Shown: positions 52,110-61,005 of the stretch, piece by piece
Layout: each line of letters begins with the position of its first letter
Numbering within the stretch: position 1 is the first letter of the stretch
NCBI RefSeq assembly: GCF_004362895.1
Contig: NZ_SNXI01000013.1
Coordinates: 1 to 64,000, forward strand
Length of the DNA: 64,000 nt
Direction of reading: 5' to 3'
Origin: Idiomarina aquatica
GTDB taxonomy: Bacteria; Pseudomonadota; Gammaproteobacteria; Enterobacterales; Alteromonadaceae
The notes under the pieces: generated by a model
The model's input: only the letters and a program-made list of their open reading frames with translations
Databases searched by the model: none
Told to the model about the DNA's origin: nothing
Made by a program: the position numbers and the translations under genes

Positions 52110-52597
52110 TGCTCGCTCCCGTCGTCAGTGTAAGCCTCAGGTGAATTCGGATTAACATGTTTAATGCCTTTCATTTTTTCGGCCAGCTCAGGCGGCATGT
52201 ACTCTTCGTCGTGCTTGGCCAGTACTTCGCTGGCTTTAAGCACACGCGGTTCAACTAATTCGCCCTGCGCGACAATGCCCTGCCCTTCGCGGAATAGATC
52301 CGGCAAAATGCCCTGATACAACACCGTAATTTCGGGGCCGGTATCGGTGATATTAAATTTAACTTCGAGGGTGTCGCGGTTACGCTTAACCGAGCCTTCC
52401 ACCACCATGCCGCCAACGCGCATGCGCTGGCCTACAACCGGCGCCTGCTTGCCTTCTTCGACTTCGACAAAATCAGACGGCGTGTAAAACAAATTAATAC
52501 TCTGGCTCATAGCGTAGAGCATCAGTCCTACCGCAACTGACACGCCAACCACCAGGATTGCGACCCAGGTTAAGCGCTTTTTTCTGCGTGGATTCAT
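52106..52597 (-). CDS. ccmE: Heme chaperone CcmE
   Basis: Periplasmic OB-fold protein of 163 aa anchored by one N-terminal helix. The heme-binding histidine and nearby tyrosine are in [13 protein letters not shown], the usual HxxxY motif. It carries heme from CcmABCD to CcmF. Confidence 0.96.
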   Translation of the reverse strand: MNPRRKKRLTWVAILVVGVSVAVGLMLYAMSQSINLFYTPSDFVEVEEGKQAPVVGQRMRVGGMVVEGSVKRNRDTLEVKFNITDTGPEITVLYQGILPDLFREGQGIVAQGELVEPRVLKASEVLAKHDEEYMPPELAEKMKGIKHVNPNSPEAYTDDGSEQ

Positions 52598-52818
52598 CGC
52601 TTCGACTCCCCGACCGGCGATGCTTGCCGTTGTTGACGTTTGGACAGACGCTGTTTGCGGCGCAGTAACGTTTTACTTTGACGCTGCAAACGGCGACGCC
52701 CAATCGCGGCATCCAATGCGACACCGGCAATCACCAAAAAGGTTAAAAAGAAAGACAGCCAAACATAAAATCCGTAGCCGCCCATCTGAACAAAATCACT
52801 GAAACTATCAAACGCCAT
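52594..52818 (-). CDS. ccmD: Heme exporter protein CcmD
   Basis: Small 74-aa inner-membrane protein with one helix ([19 protein letters not shown]) preceded by GGYGFYVW and followed by a basic tail. It stabilises the CcmABC-CcmE complex. Its ATG overlaps the ccmC stop by one base. Confidence 0.93.
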   Translation of the reverse strand: MAFDSFSDFVQMGGYGFYVWLSFFLTFLVIAGVALDAAIGRRRLQRQSKTLLRRKQRLSKRQQRQASPVGESKR

Positions 52819-53567
52819 TAGTCAGCCTCCTGCGCCGTACCCAGCACCTTCTGTGCCCACGGCCGATGCAATTCGTGGCGCAGTAATTCGTTTTTAAAAC
52901 GCATCATCACCAGCGTCGCGGTCAATAACATAAAGCCCAGCAGGCTAATCAGTAATGGCCACAGCATACTGGTAGCAATGGACGGACGTTCGAACTTGGT
53001 AATAGTCGCGCCCTGATGGAGGGTATTCCACCACTCCACCGAATAATGAATGATAGGCAGATTAACCACCCCGACCATCGCCAGTATGGCTGCGGCTTTG
53101 GCGCCGGTACGCTGATCATCGAAGGCATAGTAAAGCGCCATCACGCCAACGTATAAAAACAATAAAATCAGTTCTGAGGTCAGGCGTGCGTCCCACACCC
53201 ACCAGGTTCCCCACATGGGTTTACCCCAAATGGCGCCGGTGAATAAGGCGATAGCCGTCATGGCCGCGCCCACCGGAGCAATAGCCGGAATTGACCATTC
53301 GGCAGTTTTTATTTGCCAAATCAGCGCAATGGCGCCCATCACCGCCATACCAAAATACGCGCCCATCGAGAAGATTGCCGACGGCACGTGAATATAGATG
53401 ATGCGATAGCTGTCGCCCTGCTGGTAATCAGCCGGCGCAAAAGCCAGTCCCCAGATCATACCCACCGCCAGGCTAATGATAGTTAAAGCGGCAAACCACG
53501 GCAGTAATCTGTCGACTAAACGGTAGGTTGCTTCAGGTTTTGCGTAAGGATGTAACCATCGCCACAT
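52818..53567 (-). CDS. ccmC: Heme exporter/heme-loading protein CcmC
   Basis: Protein of 249 aa with six membrane helices. The WWD motif is WGTWWVWDARLTSELILLF, and the periplasmic histidine is in YIHVPSAIFSM. It loads heme onto CcmE. It starts 1 bp after the ccmB stop. Confidence 0.97.
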   Translation of the reverse strand: MWRWLHPYAKPEATYRLVDRLLPWFAALTIISLAVGMIWGLAFAPADYQQGDSYRIIYIHVPSAIFSMGAYFGMAVMGAIALIWQIKTAEWSIPAIAPVGAAMTAIALFTGAIWGKPMWGTWWVWDARLTSELILLFLYVGVMALYYAFDDQRTGAKAAAILAMVGVVNLPIIHYSVEWWNTLHQGATITKFERPSIATSMLWPLLISLLGFMLLTATLVMMRFKNELLRHELHRPWAQKVLGTAQEAD

Positions 53568-53568
53568 A

Positions 53569-54255
53569 TTAATTCATACTCATTCTGACAGCGGCCGCCA
53601 TTGCCAGCGGCGCCAGGGTTACCGTTAATACGGAAATTGCAGCCAAAATAGCCAATTGCCCGTGTACCGCCAGCCCCATGCCGGCATTTTCGACCGCCGA
53701 GGTCGCGAAGATTAACAGCGGAATAAACAGCGGCAATAATATCAAGCTAATCAGCGTGCCGCCACGTTGTAGCTGTAATGTTAAAGCGGCACCGATGGCA
53801 CCTAACGCACTCAGTGCCGGCGTGCCCAATAGTAAGGTTAGCGCCAGCGCCCACCAGGCATCTAACGGCAAATTCAGTAACAAGGCCAACACCGGCGATA
53901 AAATAACCAGCGGCAAACCACTTAACAGCCAATGCGCTGCCACTTTTGCAGTCAGCGTAAAGGCCAACGGCTGCGACAGCAAACACAGTTGTTCCAGACT
54001 GCCGTCGTTATAGTCGTCTTTAAACAACCGATCCAGTCCCAACAAGGTTGCCAGTAACGCCGCCACCCAGATAATTCCCGGTGCAATGCGCGCCAGGATA
54101 TCCGGCCCGGGGCCCACGCCCAGCGGGAACAGGGTCACGACCATCAACAAAAACAGCAACGGATTAAGTGCATCTGAGCGCCGCCGTGCTGCAATGCGCA
54201 AGTCGCGTACCAATACAGACCGCCACAGTGCGGTCGAGTTCACGCTACTGCTCAT
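53569..54255 (-). CDS. ccmB: Heme exporter protein CcmB
   Basis: Six-helix ABC-transporter membrane subunit of 228 aa, typical N-terminus WRSVLVRDLRIAARRRSDALNP. It partners CcmA. It overlaps ccmA by four bases. Confidence 0.95.
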   Translation of the reverse strand: MSSSVNSTALWRSVLVRDLRIAARRRSDALNPLLFLLMVVTLFPLGVGPGPDILARIAPGIIWVAALLATLLGLDRLFKDDYNDGSLEQLCLLSQPLAFTLTAKVAAHWLLSGLPLVILSPVLALLLNLPLDAWWALALTLLLGTPALSALGAIGAALTLQLQRGGTLISLILLPLFIPLLIFATSAVENAGMGLAVHGQLAILAAISVLTVTLAPLAMAAAVRMSMN

Positions 54256-54932
54256 GACGCCAGCATCTCGTATTGCGGTGCCGCTAACGCTAATTGCTGC
54301 AACGGCAGTTGCGGGTCGTTTAGCGGCTGGTGCGAGGTCATGACAATGGTGCCGCCCTGATTTAAATGTTCAATAAAGCGTTGTTGCAGCAAGGCAATGC
54401 CTTCGACATCCAATGAGGTAAAGGGCTCGTCCAGGATCCATAGTTTGGCCTGACTGCACCATAAGCGGGTTAACGCTACACGACGCTGCTGGCCAGCCGA
54501 CAGGAGACCGGTGAATTCTTCTTCCAGCCCCAGTAAGCCCAGTTGTTCCAGCACATCCCAATCGCTTTGTTGTTGGTTTTTGGCGTTAGTATCGCCGTTA
54601 AGACGGCGCTGCCAGTAGACGTTTTCGAGCGCGGTCAACTCGGGCTTAACGGCGGCTTTGTGGCCGATGTAAAGTAATTGCTGATGGTAGTCGTCGCGAA
54701 CTTTTTCGATCGGATTGCCGTTAAAGTAGATGCGCCCTTCTGAGGGTTGCAGCAATCCGGTCAACATACGCAGCAAGGTCGACTTACCGGCGCCATTAGC
54801 ACCGGTAATCTGCCAAATTTCGCCGCTTTGCACGGCAAACTGCAACTGCGAAAATAATACGCGGCCACTGCGAATTGAGCTTACACCGTCTGCGTGTAAT
54901 AGTGGTACTGCTGAGCTCGCGAACTGAGTCAT
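54252..54932 (-). CDS. ccmA: Heme exporter ATP-binding protein CcmA
   Basis: ABC ATPase of 226 aa: Walker A GANGAGKST, a signature-type motif LLSAGQQRRVALTRL and Walker B LWILDEPFTSLD. It powers release of holo-CcmE from CcmC. First gene of the ccm operon; the 140-bp gap to the divergent FliK-like gene must hold promoters for both. Confidence 0.97.
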   Translation of the reverse strand: MTQFASSAVPLLHADGVSSIRSGRVLFSQLQFAVQSGEIWQITGANGAGKSTLLRMLTGLLQPSEGRIYFNGNPIEKVRDDYHQQLLYIGHKAAVKPELTALENVYWQRRLNGDTNAKNQQQSDWDVLEQLGLLGLEEEFTGLLSAGQQRRVALTRLWCSQAKLWILDEPFTSLDVEGIALLQQRFIEHLNQGGTIVMTSHQPLNDPQLPLQQLALAAPQYEMLAS

Positions 54933-55072
54933 TCGTGGGTTCCAACAAGGCGCATATTTAGATGGATAAATTAATTCGAGTTTACCACAATTGCTGCCGA
55001 AAATACCATGTAAAGGCGCGGCAATTTGTCCGTGTTAAGTCAACGTTTGCTAACGGGTAATACAGAGGTTAC

Positions 55073-56788
55073 ATGGAGCTGGGTCAGTTACTACAAAATC
55101 TGCTGGGTAACAGTGGCGGAGCAAAATCGGCCACGGCCGATGCGTTGCCTGTGCGGGTATTGAATGACTTAACCCGGGTGGTCAATGCGGAGTCGGCGAA
55201 AGTGCTGATGGGGGTATTGCAGCAAAGTGTGCAGCAGCAAGTCGGCCAGCAACTTAGCCGCTTGCCGATAATGGCAGTAAAGGTGACCGTACAGCCCGCC
55301 AATGCGGCAAAACAGCAGCCACCACAGGTGCTGCTGCAATTAACTGTGCAGGGTAAAAACGTGGTTGTGCCGGTAGCCATAACCCGGACTCAGCAACAAC
55401 AGATTCAGCAACTACAGCAGCAAGCGCCGCAACAACCGATGCTGGTTATTGCAAAGTCCGTCAGCAAGCCAGCAGCACAAGAGAGTAAGCCGCAATTAAA
55501 CCTGCAATTGGTTAGTCTTAAAGCGCCTAAACAACCGGTAGAGATTAAATTGCCACTGGCACAACTGCCCAGGCCCGCAGCCGATGCCTTGTTGCAAAGC
55601 GTGACTCAACAACGCAGTCCGCAGCAGCCGTTGTTGACACCGCGCGCAGCGCAAACAGCCGTAGCGGCCGAAGGCACGCTGCCAACAGCCTCGGCAACGC
55701 CGAAAACAGCCGCGCCACCGCCAACCACCCCGGGCGTATTGCTAAAGCAAGCAAGCCAAACCACCCCCAACCAATTGCAACAAGCCCTGCAAAACCTGAT
55801 TCGCGAACTCCCTACACCGCGAGGCACCGCCGAGCCGACACCGCGCGAAGCGCCTACTCCGCGAGGCACCGCCGAGCCTACACCACGCGAAGCGCCTATC
55901 CCGCGAGGCAACGCCGAGCCCACACCGCGCGAAGCGCCCTCCCCGCGTCAAGCGCTGGCCAGCGTCTTACAGGCCGTTTTGCAGCAACTGCCGAAAGGCG
56001 AGGCCATGCAACAACCGCAGCAACTTAAGCAATGGGTTAACGACTGGTTTGCGGCAAAACCCGTCGCAACAGCGCCACAACAACAAATGGGTACGCTGGG
56101 CAAAATGCTGATGATGTTGTTGGGCACGGCAATGCAAAAGCCCGCAGCCGCGGCGTCACAATCGGCCGCTCCGCTAAGTGGCTCGCAACAGCAGTCGGTA
56201 AGCCAGCTGACACAGGCATTAATTGACGAAGTAATGCGCCCGGCACCACGCAGTGCCGGCGATACCGGTTTTACCGGCGAAGTGCGCGAACGCATTAACC
56301 AGCTGTTGCAACAATTGCCGCAAACGCAACTACAGCGCTTAATGCAGCTATTTACCTCGGCGGTGAACAGTGCTCAAACTAGTCAGGCGAGGCTCGCTGA
56401 GACATCGGCAGCAACACCGGAATACTATGTGTTGTTGCCGGCTAATGCGCAACAGCCGGAACAACAACACGAGTTATTGATTCGTCGCGAGCAAGAACGT
56501 GGTAGTGACGGTGAACAAGGCCGTACGCTGTGGTTATTTACCTTGCGCTTTGAATTAAAAAGTTATGGCCCGTTATTGGTTAAAGGTCGCTACCACCCAG
56601 CCGGCACCCGCGTCGATTTTTATACCGAATCTGACCATGCGCAACGGGCGCTGGAGACCAAGCTGGAAAAACTGACTAAGCGCTTTGAACAACTCGAGGT
56701 AAACGGACTGAATTTAACGGTACAAAAAGGTCGGGTACCAGACACGCTGGCGAAACAACAAAGTGGAATAATTCGGGTGACCGTATGA
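55073..56788 (+). CDS. FliK-like (flagellar hook-length control type) protein
   Basis: Protein of 571 aa, rich in Gln, Ala and Pro. The C-terminal region (about 450-560: LWLFTLRFELKSYGPLLVKG, then ALETKLEKLTKRFEQLEV) fits the FliK hook-length/type III substrate-switch domain. In the middle (about residues 246-290) are three tandem 14-residue units of the form PTPRGTAEPTPREA. The same TPREAP motif and DNA string recur in the ParP gene 3 kb away. It overlaps the FlhB-C-like gene by four bases, so the pair probably works together in flagellar export. It is not in the main fliK position among fli genes, so it may be a paralogue. Confidence 0.72.
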   Translation: MELGQLLQNLLGNSGGAKSATADALPVRVLNDLTRVVNAESAKVLMGVLQQSVQQQVGQQLSRLPIMAVKVTVQPANAAKQQPPQVLLQLTVQGKNVVVPVAITRTQQQQIQQLQQQAPQQPMLVIAKSVSKPAAQESKPQLNLQLVSLKAPKQPVEIKLPLAQLPRPAADALLQSVTQQRSPQQPLLTPRAAQTAVAAEGTLPTASATPKTAAPPPTTPGVLLKQASQTTPNQLQQALQNLIRELPTPRGTAEPTPREAPTPRGTAEPTPREAPIPRGNAEPTPREAPSPRQALASVLQAVLQQLPKGEAMQQPQQLKQWVNDWFAAKPVATAPQQQMGTLGKMLMMLLGTAMQKPAAAASQSAAPLSGSQQQSVSQLTQALIDEVMRPAPRSAGDTGFTGEVRERINQLLQQLPQTQLQRLMQLFTSAVNSAQTSQARLAETSAATPEYYVLLPANAQQPEQQHELLIRREQERGSDGEQGRTLWLFTLRFELKSYGPLLVKGRYHPAGTRVDFYTESDHAQRALETKLEKLTKRFEQLEVNGLNLTVQKGRVPDTLAKQQSGIIRVTV

Positions 56789-57063
56789 GCGATGATCGCA
56801 AAGAAAAACAAGCCATTGGCCTTGCCTATGATGGCGTCAATGCACCGCAGGTTATCGCTAAAGGCTTTGACGAGCTGGCAGAAGAGATTATTGCGGTAGC
56901 CAAAGAGCACGGCGTGATGGTGCACGAGGATCCCTTGTTATCCGATTCGCTCGCGCGCCTGGACGTTGGCGAAGAAATCCCCCGCGATTTATACATCATC
57001 ATCGCCGAAATCATCGCCTTCGCCTACTTGTTAGACGGGAAATTTCCGGCTTCGTGGGAATAA
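56785..57063 (+). CDS. FlhB C-terminal-like protein (EscU/YscU/HrcU family, FhlB-like)
   Basis: Protein of 92 aa resembling only the cytoplasmic C-terminal domain of the flagellar export switch protein FlhB: LAYDGVNAPQVIAKGFDELAEEII, then DPLLSDSLARLDVGEEIPRDLY. The NPTH self-cleavage motif is absent, so it looks like the stand-alone post-cleavage half. Such proteins (FhlB/YlqH) accompany FliK-like proteins. It is translationally coupled to the preceding gene. Confidence 0.85.
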   Translation: MSDDRKEKQAIGLAYDGVNAPQVIAKGFDELAEEIIAVAKEHGVMVHEDPLLSDSLARLDVGEEIPRDLYIIIAEIIAFAYLLDGKFPASWE

Positions 57064-57072
57064 ACGAAAATC

Positions 57073-57104
57073 CACCGGCGGGACGTAGCGCCCCGTCGCC
57101 GGTG
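57073..57104. terminator. Palindrome between convergent genes, probable bidirectional terminator
   Basis: CACCGGCGGGACG, a short loop (TAGCGCC) and CCGTCGCCGGTG form a strong stem between the FlhB-C-like gene and the DUF2802-type gene. There is no long T-run, so Rho-independent action is uncertain. It may instead be another REP-like palindrome. Confidence 0.5.
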
Positions 57105-57134
57105 CATCCCATCGAAACCAAAAAATCGGCTACA

Positions 57135-57629
57135 TCATCTCCGCATGGCGGCGAGGAGTTCGGCTTCGGCGCGGGGCAGATCGCATTCCTGCATGATTTC
57201 TTCGATGCTGGCGCCGCTGGCGACGAGTTTGGCGGCGCGTTGGTAGAGTTTGGCGCCGGGGTCTTGCTCGGAGAGTTGTTGCAGCTTTTGTTCCAGTGCG
57301 CGCTGCTCCTGGCTAAGCTGTGCGACGGTTTGCTGCAATTGCTGGTTTTGTTGTTCCAGCTGTTGCTTTAGGCTTAACTCAAGGCTTTGCTGCAGTTGCT
57401 GGGTTTGGGCAAAATCGCCACCGTCCTGCTTCTCGGTCTGCTGCTCCAGCTGCTTTTTGAGGGCTAAAATATCACTGGCGGTTTCGGTCAGCATCATCAG
57501 ACGCTGTTGCTGCCGTTCAATTACCTGGCTTTGCTTACGCGCAGTAATAACCACAGCAGTTAGCGCCAGCAAGGCCAGCACTAATGCGATAATAGCTATA
57601 ACCAGCGGCGTCGACAGGATCACCGGCAA
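57135..57629 (-). CDS. DUF2802-type membrane-anchored coiled-coil protein
   Basis: Protein of 164 aa with one N-terminal helix (about residues 7-28), a long Gln/Leu-rich coiled coil (about 40-125) and a C-terminal compact helix pair (LYQRAAKLVASGASIEEIMQEC...RAEAELLAAM) that looks like a small HTH-like domain of the DUF2802 type. This gene follows cheW in many Vibrio- and Alteromonas-like chemotaxis clusters. The function is unknown. 10 bp after cheW. Confidence 0.78.
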   Translation of the reverse strand: MPVILSTPLVIAIIALVLALLALTAVVITARKQSQVIERQQQRLMMLTETASDILALKKQLEQQTEKQDGGDFAQTQQLQQSLELSLKQQLEQQNQQLQQTVAQLSQEQRALEQKLQQLSEQDPGAKLYQRAAKLVASGASIEEIMQECDLPRAEAELLAAMRR

Positions 57630-57639
57630 ACTCCGTCTG

Positions 57640-58152
57640 TTAACCTAACCGTGAGATTTCGTCCCACTCGTCATCGGTCAGCATCTTATCCAGATCGACC
57701 AAAATCAGCAGTTCGCCGTCACGATTGCTTACACCCTGAATAAAGCGTGAGCTCTCGTCGGTACCAACGTTAGGTGCGGTATCGATTTCTGACTTTTTCA
57801 GGTAAACAACTTCGGCGACGCTGTCGACCAAAATACCGATGACCTGTTTTTCAGACTCGATGATCACTACGCGGGTACTGTCGGTGACTTCGGTTTGCGG
57901 CAAACCAAAACGCAAACGGGTGTCGATAACCGTGACGACGTTACCGCGCAGGTTAATGATACCGAGTACGTAGTTTGGTGCTCCGGGGACCGGCGCAATT
58001 TCGCTGTAGCGCAGTACTTCCTGCACCTGCATTACGTTGATGCCGTAGGTTTCTTCTTCTAGTTGAAAAGTTACCCACTGCAATACTTCGTCATTTGCTT
58101 CTGCGTCGTTGTTTTTTCTGTTGTCTTTCACGTTTCGAGTTTCCGTCGCCAT
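57640..58152 (-). CDS. cheW: Chemotaxis coupling protein CheW
   Basis: Protein of 170 aa, with a hydrophilic N-terminal tail and then a CheW domain (QWVTFQLEEETYGINVMQVQEVLRY, GIINLRGNVVTVIDTRLRFG). It bridges chemoreceptors and CheA. A REP palindrome separates it from parP. Confidence 0.95.
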   Translation of the reverse strand: MATETRNVKDNRKNNDAEANDEVLQWVTFQLEEETYGINVMQVQEVLRYSEIAPVPGAPNYVLGIINLRGNVVTVIDTRLRFGLPQTEVTDSTRVVIIESEKQVIGILVDSVAEVVYLKKSEIDTAPNVGTDESSRFIQGVSNRDGELLILVDLDKMLTDDEWDEISRLG

Positions 58153-58175
58153 AGTATTGCTCCGCGTCTTTTGTT

Positions 58176-58198
58176 GTCGCGCCGAAGGCGCGACCTAC
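58176..58198 (-). repeat. REP palindrome between parP and cheW
   Basis: On the minus strand GTAG-GTCGCGCC-TTC-GGCGCGAC, starting one base after the parP stop codon. It lies inside the chemotaxis operon, where it could tune downstream expression of cheW. Confidence 0.85.
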
Positions 58199-58199
58199 G

Positions 58200-59021
58200 T
58201 TATTTCTTGATGTGTCCCAAACCATTATCCAGCAGTGTAATCAATGCGTTAACATCGAGCAATGCACACATGCGATCGCGTACCACGCCGGCAAGCCAGG
58301 GGCGCTTTTCGTTAACCCCGCTGCGCCACTGGATCGAGTCCGGGTGCAAGGGCTCACTATCAACCAACTCTTCGCACAGCAAGCCCCAGGGGCTGTCGTT
58401 GAGCGTTATCAAATACTGGTATTCGATTTTTTCTTCCAGCTCCGGCGTGATTTTTTCCGGCATCACCCATCTAGCTGTATCGACCACTTGTAGTTTTTCT
58501 TCACGTTCAGTCATGATTCCTTTGAACCAGGACGGTTTGCCGATTATCGGGCTAATTTTGCTGAGCGTGTGAATACCCCCCAAACTTTTTAGCGGCACCG
58601 CTAAGGTTAGCCCGGCGACACGGAAGAACAATGCCTGGAAATCGTCAGACTGGTATTCCTGCATCGGGTCTGCGACCGGTTCGGGCTCGACTTCGTCTCG
58701 CGGTTTAGGCGCTTCGCGCGGGGTGGGGTCTGCGACCGGTGTAGGCTCGACTTCGTCTCGCGGTTTGGGCGCTTCGCGCGGTGTCGGGTCTGCGACCGGT
58801 TTAGGCTCGACTTCGTCTCGCGGTTTGGGCGCTTCGCGCGGTGTGGGGTCTGCGACCGGTGTAGGCTCGACTTCGTCTCGCGGTTTGGGCGCTTCGCGCG
58901 CTACGGTTGCTTTTTGCAGCAGCTTTTTTATCGGTTCGTCGTTGAACTCGGCTACGGGCTTTTTCTCTTCCTCAAGCAGAGCTTTAAGGTATTCCATCAT
59001 CGCTTTATCGCTGCCGCTCAT
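58200..59021 (-). CDS. parP: ParP, CheW-like chemotaxis array localisation protein
   Basis: Protein of 273 aa. After about 40 residues, four tandem 20-residue units of the form PREAPKPRDEVEP-TPVADPT occupy residues 42-119. The C-terminal domain (about 126-273) is CheW-like (FFRVAGLTLAVPLKSLGGIHTL, PWGLLCEELVDSE), the AIF type described for Vibrio ParP. ParP ties chemotaxis arrays to the polar ParC system by binding CheA. The DNA repeat is 60 bp per unit and nearly perfect, so copy number is likely to vary. It overlaps parC by four bases. Confidence 0.85.
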   Translation of the reverse strand: MSGSDKAMMEYLKALLEEEKKPVAEFNDEPIKKLLQKATVAREAPKPRDEVEPTPVADPTPREAPKPRDEVEPKPVADPTPREAPKPRDEVEPTPVADPTPREAPKPRDEVEPEPVADPMQEYQSDDFQALFFRVAGLTLAVPLKSLGGIHTLSKISPIIGKPSWFKGIMTEREEKLQVVDTARWVMPEKITPELEEKIEYQYLITLNDSPWGLLCEELVDSEPLHPDSIQWRSGVNEKRPWLAGVVRDRMCALLDVNALITLLDNGLGHIKK

Positions 59022-59803
59022 GCTGTATCCTGCTGTGCTAATTGCTGAAGATGGGTCAATAAACTCTGATACGCCAGTACGCCGCGTGATTTCGGTGCAT
59101 ACACCGATGGCGGTAGTTGCTGGTTACTGGCATCACGAAACTTTGTATCAATGGGGATCATGCCACTCCAGACTGACTTACCATAGCGCTCAACCAATTT
59201 TTTATAGGTATCCAGCGATGCCCGTGTGCGTTTGTCATACAGCGTTGGAATAATGGTGTAGCTGTAGCCGTGTCCGCGTGATTTCTGGATCAGCGTTAAA
59301 GTGCGCATCATTCGATCCAGCCCTTTTAGCGCTAAAAATTCGGTTTGCACCGGTATCAACACCCGATGGCAGCAGGCCAGGGCATTGACCATTAACACGC
59401 CTAACACAGGCGGTACGTCGATTAAAACATAATCATAATCTTGCGCGACTAGCGCCAGCGCACGTTTTAACACCAGCCCCATACCGCCATGATTACCGAG
59501 CTTGCGATCGAGTGTAGCGAGCGCCATGGTGGCGGGCATGACATGCAAATTGTCGACTTCACTAGGCAAGATAGTCTGTTTAACTTGCTCGCGGGTAATG
59601 TTTTTGCCCGCAACAAAAACGTCATAAGCACTGGCCGGCAACTCTTCGGAATCAAAGCCCAGGTAGTAGGTCAGCGAGGCATGCGGATCGGTATCTATGC
59701 ACAGTACGCGCTGGCCGCGCTCAGCCAGTAACCCGGCTAAGGCAACCGTGGTGGTGGTTTTACCCACGCCACCTTTTTGGTTGGCGACTGTCCATACGAT
59801 CAT
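59018..59803 (-). CDS. parC: ParC, ParA-family ATPase for polar chemotaxis arrays
   Basis: MinD/ParA-type ATPase of 261 aa with the deviant Walker A KGGVGKTTTT at residues 10-19 and switch regions CIDTDPHASLTYYLG and DYVLIDVPPVLG. Lying between cheB and parP, it corresponds to the ParC protein that positions chemotaxis arrays at cell poles in Vibrio, rather than to a chromosome or plasmid segregation ParA; no parB is adjacent. Confidence 0.87.
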   Translation of the reverse strand: MIVWTVANQKGGVGKTTTTVALAGLLAERGQRVLCIDTDPHASLTYYLGFDSEELPASAYDVFVAGKNITREQVKQTILPSEVDNLHVMPATMALATLDRKLGNHGGMGLVLKRALALVAQDYDYVLIDVPPVLGVLMVNALACCHRVLIPVQTEFLALKGLDRMMRTLTLIQKSRGHGYSYTIIPTLYDKRTRASLDTYKKLVERYGKSVWSGMIPIDTKFRDASNQQLPPSVYAPKSRGVLAYQSLLTHLQQLAQQDTA

Positions 59804-59805
59804 CG

Positions 59806-60990
59806 TTAGTGGTATCCCACTTCTTTAATAATGGCTTTACCCATTTCGTTAAGGCTGATACTACGCGATGAAATTCCGGCCGAGGCGACTGCCTGCGGCA
59901 TACCGTAAACCACGCAACTGGCCTCGTCCTGCGCCCAAATGGTGGCGCCTTTTTGCTTAAGCATGCGCGAGCCTTCACGGCCATCGGCGCCCATGCCGGT
60001 CAAAATAACACCTAAAACCTTGCCACCGAATAACTTCGATAAACTGGCAAAGGTAATATCCACGCTCGGTTTGTAAGTCACCCGGCCACTGTTGTCTTCT
60101 TTGATACGCAGACGGGCGTTGCTGCTGGTGCCATCGACAATCATTTGCTTACCACCCGGTGCCAGATACGCCTGTCCGGGGCGCAGTACATCGCCGTCTT
60201 CGGCTTCTTTGACCCGCACTTTACACAGTCCGTCGAGCCGTTGCGAAAATGCCTTGGTAAACGCCGCCGGCATATGCTGCACCATGACAATCGGGTAGGG
60301 AAAATCGGCAGGTAACTGAGTCAGAATTTTTTGCAGCGCCACCGGACCACCGGTCGAGGTGCCGATTGCCAGAATTTGATACGCACGATTAATGGTTAAA
60401 CTACTGGTCGATGCGACGCTGGCCGGCGCTGTGGCCTCGTCCCGCTGACGTTGACGTTGTTCGCTGCGTTGGCGAATCCGATCCAGCGCCGAACCTGACG
60501 AACCCCTCGTCGCGGGGCTTCGTGTCAACGGCGTTGAGCTACGAGACGCCGGTGACGGCGGCGGTGTCGCCGCGCGGGTTGAACGGGCACCGGTATCGTT
60601 GGCAATGGCCAGCACCCGGTCTTGCAAGGTTTTTACCGCCTCGTCGCGATTACGCGCGATGTCTTCAAATTTTTTCGGCAGAAAGTCAGCCGCCCCGGCT
60701 TCCAGCGCATTTAAGGTTGCGGTTGCGCCCTCATGTGTCAGTGAGCTGAACATCAAAATCGGGCACGGCGCCGAGCGCATGATTTCTTTTACTGCGTCGA
60801 TGCCATTCATCACCGGCATTTCGATGTCCATGGTAATGACGTCAGGGCGAAGGGATTTAGCCTTGTCGACGGCCTCGCGACCGTCGTTGGCAGAGCCGAT
60901 AACTTCTAAGCGGCTGTTTTGTTCGAGGATCTCAGTGACTCGGCGGCGAAAAAACGCCGAGTCATCTACCACCAGAACTCGTACTGTCAT
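59806..60990 (-). CDS. cheB: Chemotaxis methylesterase CheB
   Basis: Protein of 394 aa. Receiver domain with Asp55 ([12 protein letters not shown]), a Ser/Thr/Arg-rich linker (about 145-190) and a C-terminal methylesterase with the catalytic serine in [11 protein letters not shown], histidine in [10 protein letters not shown] and aspartate in [11 protein letters not shown]. It demethylates or deamidates chemoreceptors for adaptation. 15 bp after cheA. Confidence 0.96.
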   Translation of the reverse strand: MTVRVLVVDDSAFFRRRVTEILEQNSRLEVIGSANDGREAVDKAKSLRPDVITMDIEMPVMNGIDAVKEIMRSAPCPILMFSSLTHEGATATLNALEAGAADFLPKKFEDIARNRDEAVKTLQDRVLAIANDTGARSTRAATPPPSPASRSSTPLTRSPATRGSSGSALDRIRQRSEQRQRQRDEATAPASVASTSSLTINRAYQILAIGTSTGGPVALQKILTQLPADFPYPIVMVQHMPAAFTKAFSQRLDGLCKVRVKEAEDGDVLRPGQAYLAPGGKQMIVDGTSSNARLRIKEDNSGRVTYKPSVDITFASLSKLFGGKVLGVILTGMGADGREGSRMLKQKGATIWAQDEASCVVYGMPQAVASAGISSRSISLNEMGKAIIKEVGYH

Positions 60991-61005
60991 GTGGAGGGTT
61001 ATCCG

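Noticed and set aside
59018..59803. Chromosome or plasmid partition ParA
   Set aside because: No parB or parS is adjacent, and the position between cheB and a CheW-like gene fits ParC of polar chemotaxis arrays.
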